DNA from: Methylomagnum ishizawai
GTDB lineage: Bacteria; Pseudomonadota; Gammaproteobacteria; Methylococcales; Methylococcaceae
Length of the DNA: 64,000 bases
Assembly (NCBI RefSeq): GCF_019670005.1
Contig: NZ_AP019783.1
Location: 4,428,150 to 4,492,149 of the forward strand
Reading direction: 5' to 3'
In this document: one piece after another, positions 54,062 through 62,817 of the stretch
How positions within the stretch are numbered: position 1 is the first letter of the stretch
Layout: each line of letters begins with the position of its first letter
Program-made: the position numbers and the translations under genes
The notes under the pieces: generated by a model
The model's database searches: none
The model's input: only the letters and a program-made list of their open reading frames with translations
What the model was told of the DNA's origin: nothing

Positions 54062-54566
54062 AATCGAAGTATTGGACCGGCACCATCGTCGCGGTGATTT
54101 TGACTGCGGTGTGCCCGCGTTAAACGAATATTTGGCAAAAATCGCGCAGCAACACAATCAAAAGGGTTTATCGAAAACCTTTGCCATGGTGGACGAAGCG
54201 ATACCGGAATCTATCATCGGCTTCTTCACGCTCGCTTCGTGCGAGATTAATCGCAACCTACTCCCAGAAGAAATCGCCAAGAAAATGCCCATCCATGGCC
54301 TGCCAGCCGTTAAGCTGGCTCGGCTAGCCGTCGCAAAATCCCATCAAAACAAGGGGGTTGGAAAAGTCTTATTGATCGAAGCTTTTACCCGTGCCCACTT
54401 GGTATATGACATTGTCGGAGCGGTCGCCTTATTTGTCGATGCAAAAGATGATAACGCCGCGTTGTTTTATCAGAGGCATGGTTTTATCCCTTTGCGATCC
54501 CATCCTTTGCAGCTTTACATACCGTTTGGCAGCTTGTCTGAAGTACTATCCAACCAAACCATTTAA
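54054..54566 (+). CDS. GNAT-family toxin (TacT-like acetyltransferase)
   Basis: A 170-residue acetyltransferase of the TacT/AtaT type, which blocks translation by acetylating aminoacyl-tRNA. Visible family text: DCGVPALNEYL near the start, KTFAMVDEA, IIGFFTLASCEI, LARLAVAKSHQNKGVGKVLL (acetyl-CoA P-loop) and FYQRHGFIPL. It overlaps the antitoxin gene, as usual for type II modules. Codon use is AT-rich relative to the host. Confidence 0.88.
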   Translation: MRKIEVLDRHHRRGDFDCGVPALNEYLAKIAQQHNQKGLSKTFAMVDEAIPESIIGFFTLASCEINRNLLPEEIAKKMPIHGLPAVKLARLAVAKSHQNKGVGKVLLIEAFTRAHLVYDIVGAVALFVDAKDDNAALFYQRHGFIPLRSHPLQLYIPFGSLSEVLSNQTI

Positions 54567-54645
54567 AGCCGTAGGCGGGATTGAGGCGTTAGCGGAAATC
54601 CGGCTTAACTTGCCAACCAAACCGCCGCCATACTGAGGTTTAGCC

Positions 54646-54735
54646 ATGTTATCCGAAACCATAGCCACCGTTGTAAAAATGCTGGAATCCCTGTCGGACT
54701 CGGCACAAGACACGGCAGCGGAACAGTATTTCTAG
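54646..54735 (+). pseudogene. Short antitoxin-like fragment
   Basis: A 29-codon frame, ATG to TAG, reading LSETIATVVKMLESLSDSAQ and ending in AAEQYF. It resembles the N-terminal part of small RelB/DUF2281-like antitoxins and stops early. A related scrap (MLESLPDPA then stop) occurs near 53693, so this stretch appears partly duplicated. The gap 54567-54776 holds nothing else I can name. Confidence 0.3.
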
Positions 54736-54776
54736 TGATTCAAACTCTATTTGCCTCCACCAAACGAGGTGCCTGT

Positions 54777-55016
54777 ATGCAAGCCATAGAATTAAGCGCA
54801 ACCATTACCCAAAATCACGAAATTCACTTAAAACTGCCTGCCAGCGTCAAAGCTTCTCAGGCTAAAATCATCGTTATGTATGAGAATAACACCTGTAGCG
54901 AAGCCAGCCCATCTTCCCAAAAATGGGATAAATTTTTCGCGACCGAAAGTGTTTTCGACGATGATTTTCTTGCCGAAAGAGACAATACAACACCGCAAGA
55001 GCGAGAGCTTTCCTAA
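54777..55016 (+). CDS. VapB-like antitoxin
   Basis: A 79-residue small acidic protein directly before a PIN toxin, with stop and start overlapping. The N-terminus is beta-rich (MQAIELSATITQNHEIHLKL) as in AbrB/Phd-like antitoxins and the tail is disordered and acidic (VFDDDFLAERDN), typical of the toxin-wrapping part. Assignment relies mostly on position. Confidence 0.65.
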   Translation: MQAIELSATITQNHEIHLKLPASVKASQAKIIVMYENNTCSEASPSSQKWDKFFATESVFDDDFLAERDNTTPQERELS

Positions 55017-55432
55017 TGATAATGCTGGACACAAATATCTGTGTTTATGTACTAAAAAAGCATCCGCTTTATCTATTGGAAAAATTCAATCAAGCCGGGG
55101 AAATCCATCTTTCTGTGATTGTTTATGCTGAACTTTGTTCCGGTGTCACCTTAAGTCCCACACATTTACAGCCCGCCCGGCAACATCAACTGCAAGAATT
55201 TGCTGCGCTGACCACACTGCACGAATGGGATGAGCAAGCTGCTGTTTGCTACGCCCAAATCAGAGCCGACTTAAAAATGAAAGGAACGCCTATAGGCAAT
55301 ATGGATATGCTGATTGCCGCTCATGCTTTAAGTTTGGATGCCACGCTAATCACTAATAACCTGCGCGAGTTTGAAAGGGTACAAAACTTGATGCTTGAAA
55401 ATTGGCTCACCAGTGAGTCTGTGGACGATTAA
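55016..55432 (+). CDS. VapC-type PIN-domain toxin
   Basis: A 138-residue PIN ribonuclease. Acidic residues of the active site are visible: LDTNICVYVL (first Asp), YAELCSG (Glu), and NMDMLIAAHAL plus ITNNLREF near the end. These match the VapC/FitB family. A second ATG six bases downstream (MLDTNI) is equally plausible as start. It ends 32 bases before the likely start of the RimK-like gene. Confidence 0.88.
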   Translation: MIMLDTNICVYVLKKHPLYLLEKFNQAGEIHLSVIVYAELCSGVTLSPTHLQPARQHQLQEFAALTTLHEWDEQAAVCYAQIRADLKMKGTPIGNMDMLIAAHALSLDATLITNNLREFERVQNLMLENWLTSESVDD

Positions 55433-55463
55433 CCAAAAACAGCCACTCATTTATCCCCTAGCT

Positions 55464-56399
55464 TTGAACTTAAATACTCCCCCACCCCCCCGCATCGCCA
55501 TCGTCACCGACGACCCCGGCTGGCACGGCAAACGCCTACGCGAAGCCTTGGCCACGCACGGCTACGACTACCGCTATATCTCCCTGACCGCGTGCAGGCT
55601 CGATCTCGAAACCGAGAATTTCCCGGTCGGCCTGCCCGGCTTCGACGACCGATTACCGGACGGCGTGTTCGTGCGCGGCGTGCCGGGTGGCAGCCTGGAA
55701 CAGGTGGTGTTCTACCTGGATATCCTGCACGCCCTCAGCTTGCTGGGCATCCCGGTCTACAACGAGGGCCGGGCGGTCGAACGCACCGTGGACAAGGCCA
55801 TGACCAGCTTCCTGCTGCACCGGGCCGGCATCCCCACCCCACCCGCCTGGGCGCTGGCCGACCCGGACGCCGCCCGCCATATCGCCGAGCGCGAACTGAG
55901 CGCGGGCCATGGCGTGGTGAGCAAACCCCTGTTCGGTTCGCAAGGCCAAGGCTTGCGCCGCTACCAAACCCTGGACGATCTTGCGGAATTCTCGCCCGAC
56001 AACGGCCTCTTTTATCTACAGCGCTTCGTGCATTGCGGGGAACAGCCGCATGATTTCCGGGTGTTCGTGATCGGCGACAAGGCGGTGGCGGCCATGCGGC
56101 GTTGCGGCGTGACCTGGCTGAACAATGTCCACCAGGGCGCCCGCTGCGAGCCGGTGCGGCTCGACAACCGCCTGCTGTGCCGCTTGGCCGAGGACGCGGT
56201 GAAGGCGCTGGACATGGGCTACGCCGGGGTCGATATCATCCGCGACGAGCATGGGCGCTATAGCGTGCTGGAAGTCAACAGCATCCCGGCCTGGAAGGGT
56301 TTGCAAAGCGTCAGCGAGGTGTCCATCGCCGATCTGTTGGTCGAGGATTTCCTGCGCCGCCTGCCCGCCCGCGACACCGGGGCCGGAGCGTTGCCATGA
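55464..56399 (+). CDS. RimK/MptN-like ATP-grasp ligase of the C1-cofactor island
   Basis: A 311-residue ATP-grasp ligase. RimK-type features: DKAMTSFLLHRAGIPTPPAW, VVSKPLFGSQGQGLRRY, FRVFVIGDKAVAAMRR and the metal site YSVLEVNSIPAWKGLQ. MptN in archaea adds glutamate to H4MPT to give sarcinapterin, and relatives sit in bacterial H4MPT clusters. The start is uncertain: TTG at 55464 is the best candidate because toxin-module DNA reaches this point; an upstream TTG at 55395 lies inside vapC. Its stop overlaps the next gene (ATGA). Confidence 0.8.
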   Translation: MNLNTPPPPRIAIVTDDPGWHGKRLREALATHGYDYRYISLTACRLDLETENFPVGLPGFDDRLPDGVFVRGVPGGSLEQVVFYLDILHALSLLGIPVYNEGRAVERTVDKAMTSFLLHRAGIPTPPAWALADPDAARHIAERELSAGHGVVSKPLFGSQGQGLRRYQTLDDLAEFSPDNGLFYLQRFVHCGEQPHDFRVFVIGDKAVAAMRRCGVTWLNNVHQGARCEPVRLDNRLLCRLAEDAVKALDMGYAGVDIIRDEHGRYSVLEVNSIPAWKGLQSVSEVSIADLLVEDFLRRLPARDTGAGALP

Positions 56400-57253
56400 A
56401 TGCCGACCGCCAAGCGGCTTTGCGTACCGCCTACCTCGAAGCCTGCGAAATGGAACTGCGGGCCTTCAAGCCGGGCAATGTCAGCGTCCATTCGGAAGGC
56501 CATGGCATGACGGTGGAGGATTTCCGGCGTAGCGCGGCGGCGAGCGCCCCTTTCCTGTGCGACGGGTCGCTGTCGTTGGGGGAACGGATTTATCGCGCCA
56601 TCGAAGCCACCCACGCCGCCGTGGGCTGCAACACCAATCTCGGCATCGTGCTGCTGGCCGCGCCCTTGATCCTGGCCTACGAGGCGCGGCGGGACGGCGA
56701 AACCTTGCGGACGGCCCTGGACCGGGTCCTGGCCGGGACCACCCGCGGCGACGCCGCTTGGGTCTACCGCGCCATCCGCATCGCCAAACCCGGCGGCCTG
56801 GGCGCGGCCCCCGAACAGGACGTCCACGCCGAACCCGGAGTCACGCTATTGGAAGCGATGCGTTTGGCCGAAACCCGCGACCGTATCGCTTTTCAATACA
56901 CCAATTCCTATGCCGATATTCTTGCAGACTCCATTCCACGCTATCATAGTTCGCTGTCCCAATGGGGCCATGAAGAATGGGCAGCGGTGGCTGTCTTCAC
57001 CGGATTGCTGAGACGCCATCCCGATAGCCACATCGAGCGCAAATCCGGTACCCGTCATCACCGCCGGGTGGCCGGATGGATGGACCGCATCGAGCGGGCC
57101 TTGCTCGACTCCGACCAGCCGGAACAAGCCATGCGGCTGCTGCGGGAAGCGGACGCCGAGTTCAAATCCCATGGAATCAACCCAGGCACCACCGCCGATC
57201 TCACGGTCGCGTGTTTATTGGCCGTGCGTCTGGAAACCCTGTTGATGAAATGA
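56396..57253 (+). CDS. CitG/MdcB-like triphosphoribosyl-dephospho-CoA synthase homologue
   Basis: A 285-residue protein of the CitG family. Motifs: ELRAFKPGNVSVHSEGHGMT, THAAVGCNTNLGIVLLAAPL and SHGINPGTTADLTVACLLA. No citrate lyase or malonate decarboxylase is nearby; the gene instead overlaps the RimK-like ligase and precedes fae, a setting seen in other H4MPT-using methylotrophs. It probably makes a phosphoribosyl-type intermediate for a C1 cofactor; substrate unproven. Confidence 0.85.
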   Translation: MNADRQAALRTAYLEACEMELRAFKPGNVSVHSEGHGMTVEDFRRSAAASAPFLCDGSLSLGERIYRAIEATHAAVGCNTNLGIVLLAAPLILAYEARRDGETLRTALDRVLAGTTRGDAAWVYRAIRIAKPGGLGAAPEQDVHAEPGVTLLEAMRLAETRDRIAFQYTNSYADILADSIPRYHSSLSQWGHEEWAAVAVFTGLLRRHPDSHIERKSGTRHHRRVAGWMDRIERALLDSDQPEQAMRLLREADAEFKSHGINPGTTADLTVACLLAVRLETLLMK

Positions 57254-57417
57254 GGGATACGGTGGAAAACCCCAGGATATCCCGGTCGGAGACCTGAGAG
57301 GCAAGGTTCGGCGCGGCGTTTCGACCCAGCCGCTGCCGATGCTTCCGCTTGGGGGGAGGCATAATAATGTCGCTACTTAAGAAATTTTTTCCTTTATTTA
57401 CCAAAGAGGAGATTGCA

Positions 57418-57939
57418 ATGGCAAAGATCGATAAATTGTTGGTGGGCGAGTCCTTGGTGTTCACCGGCGACTCCGTTCCGAACGAAGTGGCCCACATCGA
57501 CCTGATCATGGGTCCGCGTGGCAGCGCCGCCGAAACCGCCTTCGCGAACTGCCTGACCAACAATAAGGACGGCTTCACCAGCCTCCTGGCCGTGGTCGCG
57601 CCGAACCTGCTGTGCAAGCCGGCCACCGTCATGTTCAACAAGGTCACCATCAAGAACGGCAAGCAAGCCACCCAGATGTTCGGACCGGCCCAGCGCGGCG
57701 TGGCCATGGCCGTGGCCGATTGCGTCGAGGACGGCACCATCCCGGCCGACGAAGCCGACGACCTGTTCATCTGCGTGGGTGTGTTCATCCACTGGCTGGC
57801 CGAAGACGACACCAAGATCCAGGACTACAACTACGAAGCCACCAAGCAAGCCATCAAGCGCGCCGTGGCCGGCGAGCCGAAGGCCGCCGACGTGGTGAAG
57901 CAGAAGGGCGAAGCCGCCCATCCGTTCGCCGCCCATTAA
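57418..57939 (+). CDS. fae: Formaldehyde-activating enzyme
   Basis: A 173-residue enzyme condensing formaldehyde with H4MPT, first step of the pathway continued by mch and Fhc. Diagnostic text: [66 protein letters not shown] lies ahead of the ATG at 57418. An in-frame ATG at 57367 with its own GGGGAGG site would add 17 residues ([17 protein letters not shown]), so two forms or a leader are possible. A terminator follows. Confidence 0.96.
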   Translation: MAKIDKLLVGESLVFTGDSVPNEVAHIDLIMGPRGSAAETAFANCLTNNKDGFTSLLAVVAPNLLCKPATVMFNKVTIKNGKQATQMFGPAQRGVAMAVADCVEDGTIPADEADDLFICVGVFIHWLAEDDTKIQDYNYEATKQAIKRAVAGEPKAADVVKQKGEAAHPFAAH

Positions 57940-57961
57940 TCGGCGCCGATCCCGGACAAAA

Positions 57962-57992
57962 CGTTGCCCCGATCCGGGGCAGCGTTTTTTTT
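57962..57992 (+). terminator. Rho-independent terminator after fae
   Basis: Stem TGCCCCG / CGGGGCA with a 3-base loop, extended by CGT/GCG, then eight T residues. It isolates fae from the convergent HisA-like gene. Confidence 0.88.
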
Positions 57993-58005
57993 CGCCTTGG
58001 ATTCC

Positions 58006-58692
58006 TCAAGCGAACCGCCCCAGCACCGCCCCATCCACCGTGCCGGAATGCAAAGCGCTGGCCATCAACACCTGGGACACACCCAGGGTTTCGAGTTCCG
58101 CCAAGTCCCTGGCGTCGCGCACCCCGCCCGCCGCCACCCAGCGGTGACCCGGATGGTTCCGTATGAACGCCCCGAGCCGGGCGCGATCCGGCCCCGCGCC
58201 GCTACCCACCCGCGCCAAGCTCATCACGATCACCCGTTCCGGCCAGAGGTCGGGCCGGTCCAGCAAAGCCGATGGCCCCAACAAACCACCGTCCCGGAAA
58301 TCCAAGGACAGGATGAACGGCGTGGTCCGCCTGTCGGGCAAAGCCGACAGATCCCCGCCCAGCGATTCGCTGCCGACCACCCCCTTGCCCCGCCCTCCCG
58401 GCCCAGCCCATCCGGGTTCCGGCAGCCCGGCGTCGATCCAAAAACACACATCGGGAAAGGCCCGCATCAGCCCGGACACCATGGCGGTTTGCCGCGGCTT
58501 GCCCATCAGGGCGTCGAGGTCGGCCAGATAGACGGTTTTGAAGGCATGGAGTCCCAACAAGCCTTCCAGCACGGCGCGGGGTTCGGCGCTAAGGCACAAG
58601 GGGCTGTTCAAGGGGCGGTAGTTTTCGCGGCGGCCCCGGACGGCGTGTACGGCGAGACCGCCCATCAGGTCGATGACGGGAATGATTTCCAT
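58006..58692 (-). CDS. HisA/HisF-like TIM-barrel protein of the C1-cofactor island
   Basis: A 228-residue protein resembling phosphoribosyl isomerases of histidine synthesis: MEIIPVIDLMGGLAVHAVRG at the start and WVAAGGVRDARDLAEL near the phosphate-binding end. The absence of other his genes and the position between fae and mfnD-like genes mark it as the HisA-related protein often linked to H4MPT/methylofuran biosynthesis rather than true HisA. It is the only minus-strand gene here, divergent from the ATP-grasp gene by 12 bases. Confidence 0.78.
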   Translation of the reverse strand: MEIIPVIDLMGGLAVHAVRGRRENYRPLNSPLCLSAEPRAVLEGLLGLHAFKTVYLADLDALMGKPRQTAMVSGLMRAFPDVCFWIDAGLPEPGWAGPGGRGKGVVGSESLGGDLSALPDRRTTPFILSLDFRDGGLLGPSALLDRPDLWPERVIVMSLARVGSGAGPDRARLGAFIRNHPGHRWVAAGGVRDARDLAELETLGVSQVLMASALHSGTVDGAVLGRFA

Positions 58693-58704
58693 GGGAGATG
58701 AACC

Positions 58705-59715
58705 TTGAGAATCCTGGTATTCGAGTATGTTACCGGCGGCGGCCTGGCCCCGGAACTCCCGCCCGCTTCGCTGGTGGTGGAAGGTGGATTCATGCTGGCG
58801 GCTTTGCTGCGGGATTTATCCGCCTTGCCCGGCGTGGATATCGTGGCCTTGCGGGATGCCCGTTTGCCCATGCCCATGGGCGATTTCCCCCGGACCGAAT
58901 GGGTCGCGCTCGACGATGGCGGCGAGGCCGAACGCCGTTTCGGCGAGCTCGCCGCCGGGAGCGATGCCGTTTGGCCCATCGCCCCGGAAACCTCCGGCAT
59001 CCTGGAACGGCTGTGCCGGACCGTGGAAACCCTCGGCAAACCGCTGTTGACCAGCCCGGCGGCGGCGGTGGCGATCGCGGCCAGCAAGCTCGCCACCGCC
59101 CGCCGCCTGGAAGCCCATGGCATCCCGGTGGTGGAAACCCTGCCGCTGGACGCTTGGGCGGATCCGCCGTTCCCGCGGGTCGTCAAGCCCGACGACGGCG
59201 TCGGCTGCGAAGGCTCGCGCATCGTCGAAACCCCGGAAGCTTGGCGACACTGCCTGGAGCGGTTCGCGGGCCAAGGCTACGTGGCACAGCCCTTGATCGC
59301 GGGCGAGGCGCTGAGCCTATCCGCCCTATTCGCCCACGGCCAAGCCACGCCGTTGAGCCTCAACCACCAGCGCATCGCCCGCCGCGACGGCGGCTTCGTC
59401 CTCACCGGCTGCGGCGTCAACACCGTGGACGCCGCCACCGCCGCCGCCTGCGGGACGCTGGCCCCGGCCATCGCCGCCGCCCTCCCGGAACTGTGGGGTT
59501 ACGCGGGCGTCGATTTCATCCTCACCCCGCAAGGGCCGCGAGTCCTGGAAATCAATCCGCGCCTGACCACCTCCTATACCGGCCTCGCCCGCGCCATCGG
59601 CGTCAATCCCGCCGGTTTGATCCTGGACCTCTGGCGGCATGGCCGCTTGCCAGACCCGGCCCGCCTGGACCGCGTCCCGGTCGAAATCACCCTGGAACCC
59701 GAGCATGAGCATTGA
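58705..59715 (+). CDS. MfnD-like ATP-grasp ligase (methylofuran biosynthesis)
   Basis: A 336-residue ATP-grasp protein related to tyramine-glutamate ligase MfnD. Features: LVFEYVTGGGLAPELPPASL at the start, VVKPDDGVGCEGSRIV for ATP binding, and [21 protein letters not shown] for metal binding. The start is TTG at 58705 with GGAG upstream, giving MRILVFEYVTGGG. It overlaps the following MfnF-like gene by 11 bases. Confidence 0.82.
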   Translation: MRILVFEYVTGGGLAPELPPASLVVEGGFMLAALLRDLSALPGVDIVALRDARLPMPMGDFPRTEWVALDDGGEAERRFGELAAGSDAVWPIAPETSGILERLCRTVETLGKPLLTSPAAAVAIAASKLATARRLEAHGIPVVETLPLDAWADPPFPRVVKPDDGVGCEGSRIVETPEAWRHCLERFAGQGYVAQPLIAGEALSLSALFAHGQATPLSLNHQRIARRDGGFVLTGCGVNTVDAATAAACGTLAPAIAAALPELWGYAGVDFILTPQGPRVLEINPRLTTSYTGLARAIGVNPAGLILDLWRHGRLPDPARLDRVPVEITLEPEHEH

Positions 59716-60769
59716 ACTGATAGGCTGGGACATCGGCGGCGCCCATCTGAAAGCCGCCGCCCTGGACGCGTCGGGCCACGTCCTGGCCGTGGCCTTGGAA
59801 CCCTGCCCGCTGTGGCAAGGACTGGACCGGCTGCATACGGCGCTGGACCGGATATTCCAGCGCTTCGCCCCCGCGCCCGGTTGCCGCCACGCCGCCACCA
59901 TGACCGGCGAATTGGTCGATCTCTTCCCCGACCGGGCGGCGGGCGTGGCCGCGTTGGTGGACGCCATGGCCGCGCGTTGCGGAAAAGACACGCTCTGGAT
60001 TTATGCCGGGCATCAAGGCTTCATCGCGGCGGACGCGGTCCGGCCCGGCGACGCGGGACTCATCGCCTCGGCCAATTGGCTGGCGAGCGGTGCCTGGGTG
60101 GCGACCCGGCTCGAAACCGCCCTCTGGCTCGATATCGGCAGCACGACCACGGATATATTTCCAATCCATGGACACCGGGTTACCGTCCGGGGCTATACCG
60201 ATTACGAACGAATGCGCTACGATGAACTCATATATACCGGAATCGCCCGGACCCCGGTCATGGCCGTGGCGGAGCGGGCACCGTTCGAGGGCGAATGGGT
60301 CGGGCTCATGGCCGAGCATTTCGCCACCATGGCCGATGTCTATCGGCTGACCGGCGAATTGCCCGAGGACGCCGACCCGCTCCCGGCCGCCGATGGTGGC
60401 GGGAAGACCTGGACGGACAGCGCCCGCCGCCTCGCCCGGCTGTTCGGCAGGGACGCGGATTCGGCCCCGCCACAGCGCTGGCGCGATGCCGCCCGCTATT
60501 TCCGCGAACAGCAACTCGCCAAACTGCGCTCCGGGGTGGACCGATTAGGGTCGCGGGGCCTCCTCGACGATTCCGCGCCCGTGGTCGGGGCCGGCGTGGG
60601 CCGGTTCCTGGCCCAAGAACTCGCCCAACGATTGAAACTTGCCTATGTGGATTTCAGCGATTTGTTTGCCGTCCCGGCCCGTGTTCCCAGGATCGCGGAT
60701 TGCGCCCCGGCGGTCGCCGTGGCCTTGCTGGCGGCGCGGGAGGTAGGGTCCGATGACCCCCAGGATTGA
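59705..60769 (+). CDS. MfnF-like protein (hydantoinase/ASKHA fold), methylofuran biosynthesis
   Basis: A 354-residue protein of the hydantoinase-A-like group found with H4MPT genes. ASKHA-type phosphate loops are visible: IGWDIGGAHLKAAALD at the start and LWLDIGSTTTDIFPI in the middle. MfnF couples the furan moiety to glutamyl-tyramine in archaea. It overlaps mfnD-like upstream and pabB-like downstream, so the genes are tightly coupled. Confidence 0.8.
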   Translation: MSIELIGWDIGGAHLKAAALDASGHVLAVALEPCPLWQGLDRLHTALDRIFQRFAPAPGCRHAATMTGELVDLFPDRAAGVAALVDAMAARCGKDTLWIYAGHQGFIAADAVRPGDAGLIASANWLASGAWVATRLETALWLDIGSTTTDIFPIHGHRVTVRGYTDYERMRYDELIYTGIARTPVMAVAERAPFEGEWVGLMAEHFATMADVYRLTGELPEDADPLPAADGGGKTWTDSARRLARLFGRDADSAPPQRWRDAARYFREQQLAKLRSGVDRLGSRGLLDDSAPVVGAGVGRFLAQELAQRLKLAYVDFSDLFAVPARVPRIADCAPAVAVALLAAREVGSDDPQD

Positions 60770-62159
60770 AGAGCTCCCGTATTTCGAGGATAGCGCCGCC
60801 CTGTTCCTGCCCTGGGCGGAACGGCGCTGGGCCGTGTTCCTGGACAGCGGCTTCCCACACAGCCGCCAAGGCCGCTACGACATCATCGCCGCCGACCCCA
60901 TCCAAACCCTGGTCACGCGGGGAGCCTTGACCGAAATCCGCGGCGGCGGCTCCATCTCCCTCTCGCCGGAAGACCCGTTCTCGCTGGTGCGGCGCGCCTT
61001 GGGCGAACCTGTGGCGGCGATCCCCGGCCTGCCGTTCCAGGGCGGAGCCATCGGCTATTTCGGCTACGATCTGGCCCGGCGCTTGGAACGCCTGCCGGAA
61101 ACGGCCCTCGACGCCGACAACATCCCCGAAATGGTCATCGGCATCTACGACTGGGCGGTGGTGGTCGATCACCAGGAACGCCGCACCTGGCTGGTCGGAC
61201 AAGGCCGCGGTCCCGCGTTGGAACAACGCTGGCCGCACCTGGTGCAAGCCTTCAGCCAAATCCAGACCATCGGTTGGCAACTCGACGATTTCGCCCTGCA
61301 CAGCGACGTGGTGTCGAACCTGGACCGCGCCCGCTATGGCCGGGCCTTCGACCGCATCCAGCACTACATCCGCGAAGGCGATTGCTACCAAGTCAACCTG
61401 ACCCAGCGCTTCTCGGCCTATTGCTCGGGCAATCCCTGGTCGGCCTACCAATTGCTTCGGCCCTACAATCCCGCCCCGTTCAGCGCCTATCTCAATTACC
61501 CACAGGTCCAGGTCTTGAGTTCCTCGCCGGAACGCTTCCTCAAGGTCGAGCATGGCCGGGTCGAAACCAAGCCGATCAAGGGCACCCGCCCCCGCTCCCC
61601 CCATCCCCAAATCGACGCCGCCCACGCCCAGGAACTCCGCGACAGCCTGAAGGACCGCGCCGAAAACCTGATGATCGTCGATCTCCTCCGCAACGATATC
61701 GGCAAATGCTGTGCGCCGGGTTCGGTCCACGTCCCCAAGCTGTTCGAGATCGAGAGCTATGCCACCGTGCATCATCTGGTCAGCACGGTGCGCGGACACT
61801 TGGCGGAAGGGCAGGACGCCCTGGATTTGCTACGGGGCTGCTTCCCCGGCGGTTCCATCACCGGCGCGCCCAAAATCCGTTCCATGGAAATCATCGAGGA
61901 ACTGGAACCGCACCGGCGCGGCGTCTATTGCGGTTCCATCGGCTATATCGGCTTCGACGGCGACATGGACACCAATATCGCCATCCGCACCTTCGCGCAT
62001 TCCGACCACACCATCCGCTTCTGGGCCGGCGGCGGCATCGTGGCCGATTCCGACCCGGAGTTGGAATACCAGGAGTGCTACCACAAAGCCGCCGCCCTGC
62101 TGAACCTGCTGGACCAATTCCGCCTCCAGAAAACCGGTGCCTACCCCTTGGGTTATTAA
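60753..62159 (+). CDS. pabB: Aminodeoxychorismate synthase component I
   Basis: A 468-residue chorismate-using enzyme that makes 4-amino-4-deoxychorismate, precursor of p-aminobenzoate. The PIKGT motif (with the PabB-specific lysine, where anthranilate synthase has PIAGT) is present, as are DRAENLMIVDLLRNDIG and GGSITGAPKIRSMEII. PABA is required by the beta-RFAP synthase encoded in the same island, which explains its location. Confidence 0.93.
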   Translation: MTPRIEELPYFEDSAALFLPWAERRWAVFLDSGFPHSRQGRYDIIAADPIQTLVTRGALTEIRGGGSISLSPEDPFSLVRRALGEPVAAIPGLPFQGGAIGYFGYDLARRLERLPETALDADNIPEMVIGIYDWAVVVDHQERRTWLVGQGRGPALEQRWPHLVQAFSQIQTIGWQLDDFALHSDVVSNLDRARYGRAFDRIQHYIREGDCYQVNLTQRFSAYCSGNPWSAYQLLRPYNPAPFSAYLNYPQVQVLSSSPERFLKVEHGRVETKPIKGTRPRSPHPQIDAAHAQELRDSLKDRAENLMIVDLLRNDIGKCCAPGSVHVPKLFEIESYATVHHLVSTVRGHLAEGQDALDLLRGCFPGGSITGAPKIRSMEIIEELEPHRRGVYCGSIGYIGFDGDMDTNIAIRTFAHSDHTIRFWAGGGIVADSDPELEYQECYHKAAALLNLLDQFRLQKTGAYPLGY

Positions 62160-62817
62160 GCTGGGCGGCAGCCTCCACGCCTCGGAACACCTGCCGCGCT
62201 GGCTCCATGCCCTGGCCGATAGCGGCGCGGTCCTGGTGCCGGGCGGCGGGCCGTTCGCCGACGCGGTGCGGGTGGCCCAGGCCCGCTGGGATTTCGGCGA
62301 CCGCGCCGCCCATGCCATGGCGATCCTCGCCATGCGCCAATATGGCCTGATGCTCGGCGATCTTTATCCCGGATTCGCGGTCTCCTGTGATATTGCCGGT
62401 TTGGCCGCGGCCCTGGCCGTGGGCCGCGCCGCGATCTGGCTCCCCGATCCCGACACCCTGCCCGAACCGGAAGTCCCGGCCTCGTGGGCCATCACCTCGG
62501 ACAGCCTCGCGGCCTGGCTGGCGCGGAAGCTCGGCGCGGCGCACCTGCTCCTGGTGAAGTCGGCGGGGATTCCGGCGGGCGAATTCGGTGTCCAAGAAGC
62601 GGCGGCGCGTGGCTGGATCGACGCCGCCTTCCCGGGATTCCTGGCCGGGGGCGGATTCGGGGCTTGGCTGTCGCGGCCGGACCAACACGCCCGCCTCGGC
62701 GCAGGGCTGCGCGAGCCGCAAGCCGTCTTCACCCATATCGTGCCGGATATCGGCCCCGTCACCCGCGAGAACACGTCTTATGTCGATCACAGTCCGCTAT
62801 TTCGCCAGCCTGCGTGA
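62137..62817 (+). CDS. MfnE-like amino acid kinase family protein (methylofuran biosynthesis)
   Basis: A 226-residue aspartokinase-fold protein. PWVIKLGGSLHAS is the phosphate-binding start and VLVPGGGPFADAVRVAQ the second glycine motif; ITSDSLAAWLARKLGA follows. MfnE phosphorylates the aminomethylfuran phosphate precursor of methanofuran. The GTG start overlaps pabB by 23 bases, and its 3' end overlaps moaD. Confidence 0.82.
   Translation: MPTPWVIKLGGSLHASEHLPRWLHALADSGAVLVPGGGPFADAVRVAQARWDFGDRAAHAMAILAMRQYGLMLGDLYPGFAVSCDIAGLAAALAVGRAAIWLPDPDTLPEPEVPASWAITSDSLAAWLARKLGAAHLLLVKSAGIPAGEFGVQEAAARGWIDAAFPGFLAGGGFGAWLSRPDQHARLGAGLREPQAVFTHIVPDIGPVTRENTSYVDHSPLFRQPA

Noticed and set aside
55395-55463. 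N-terminal extension of the RimK-like ligase from TTG 55395
   Set aside because: It lies inside vapC and the extra residues do not resemble ATP-grasp N-termini.
51385-55463. Defence island or composite transposon
   Set aside because: Only one IS copy is present and no restriction, CRISPR or recognised defence genes; two toxin-antitoxin pairs alone are weak evidence.
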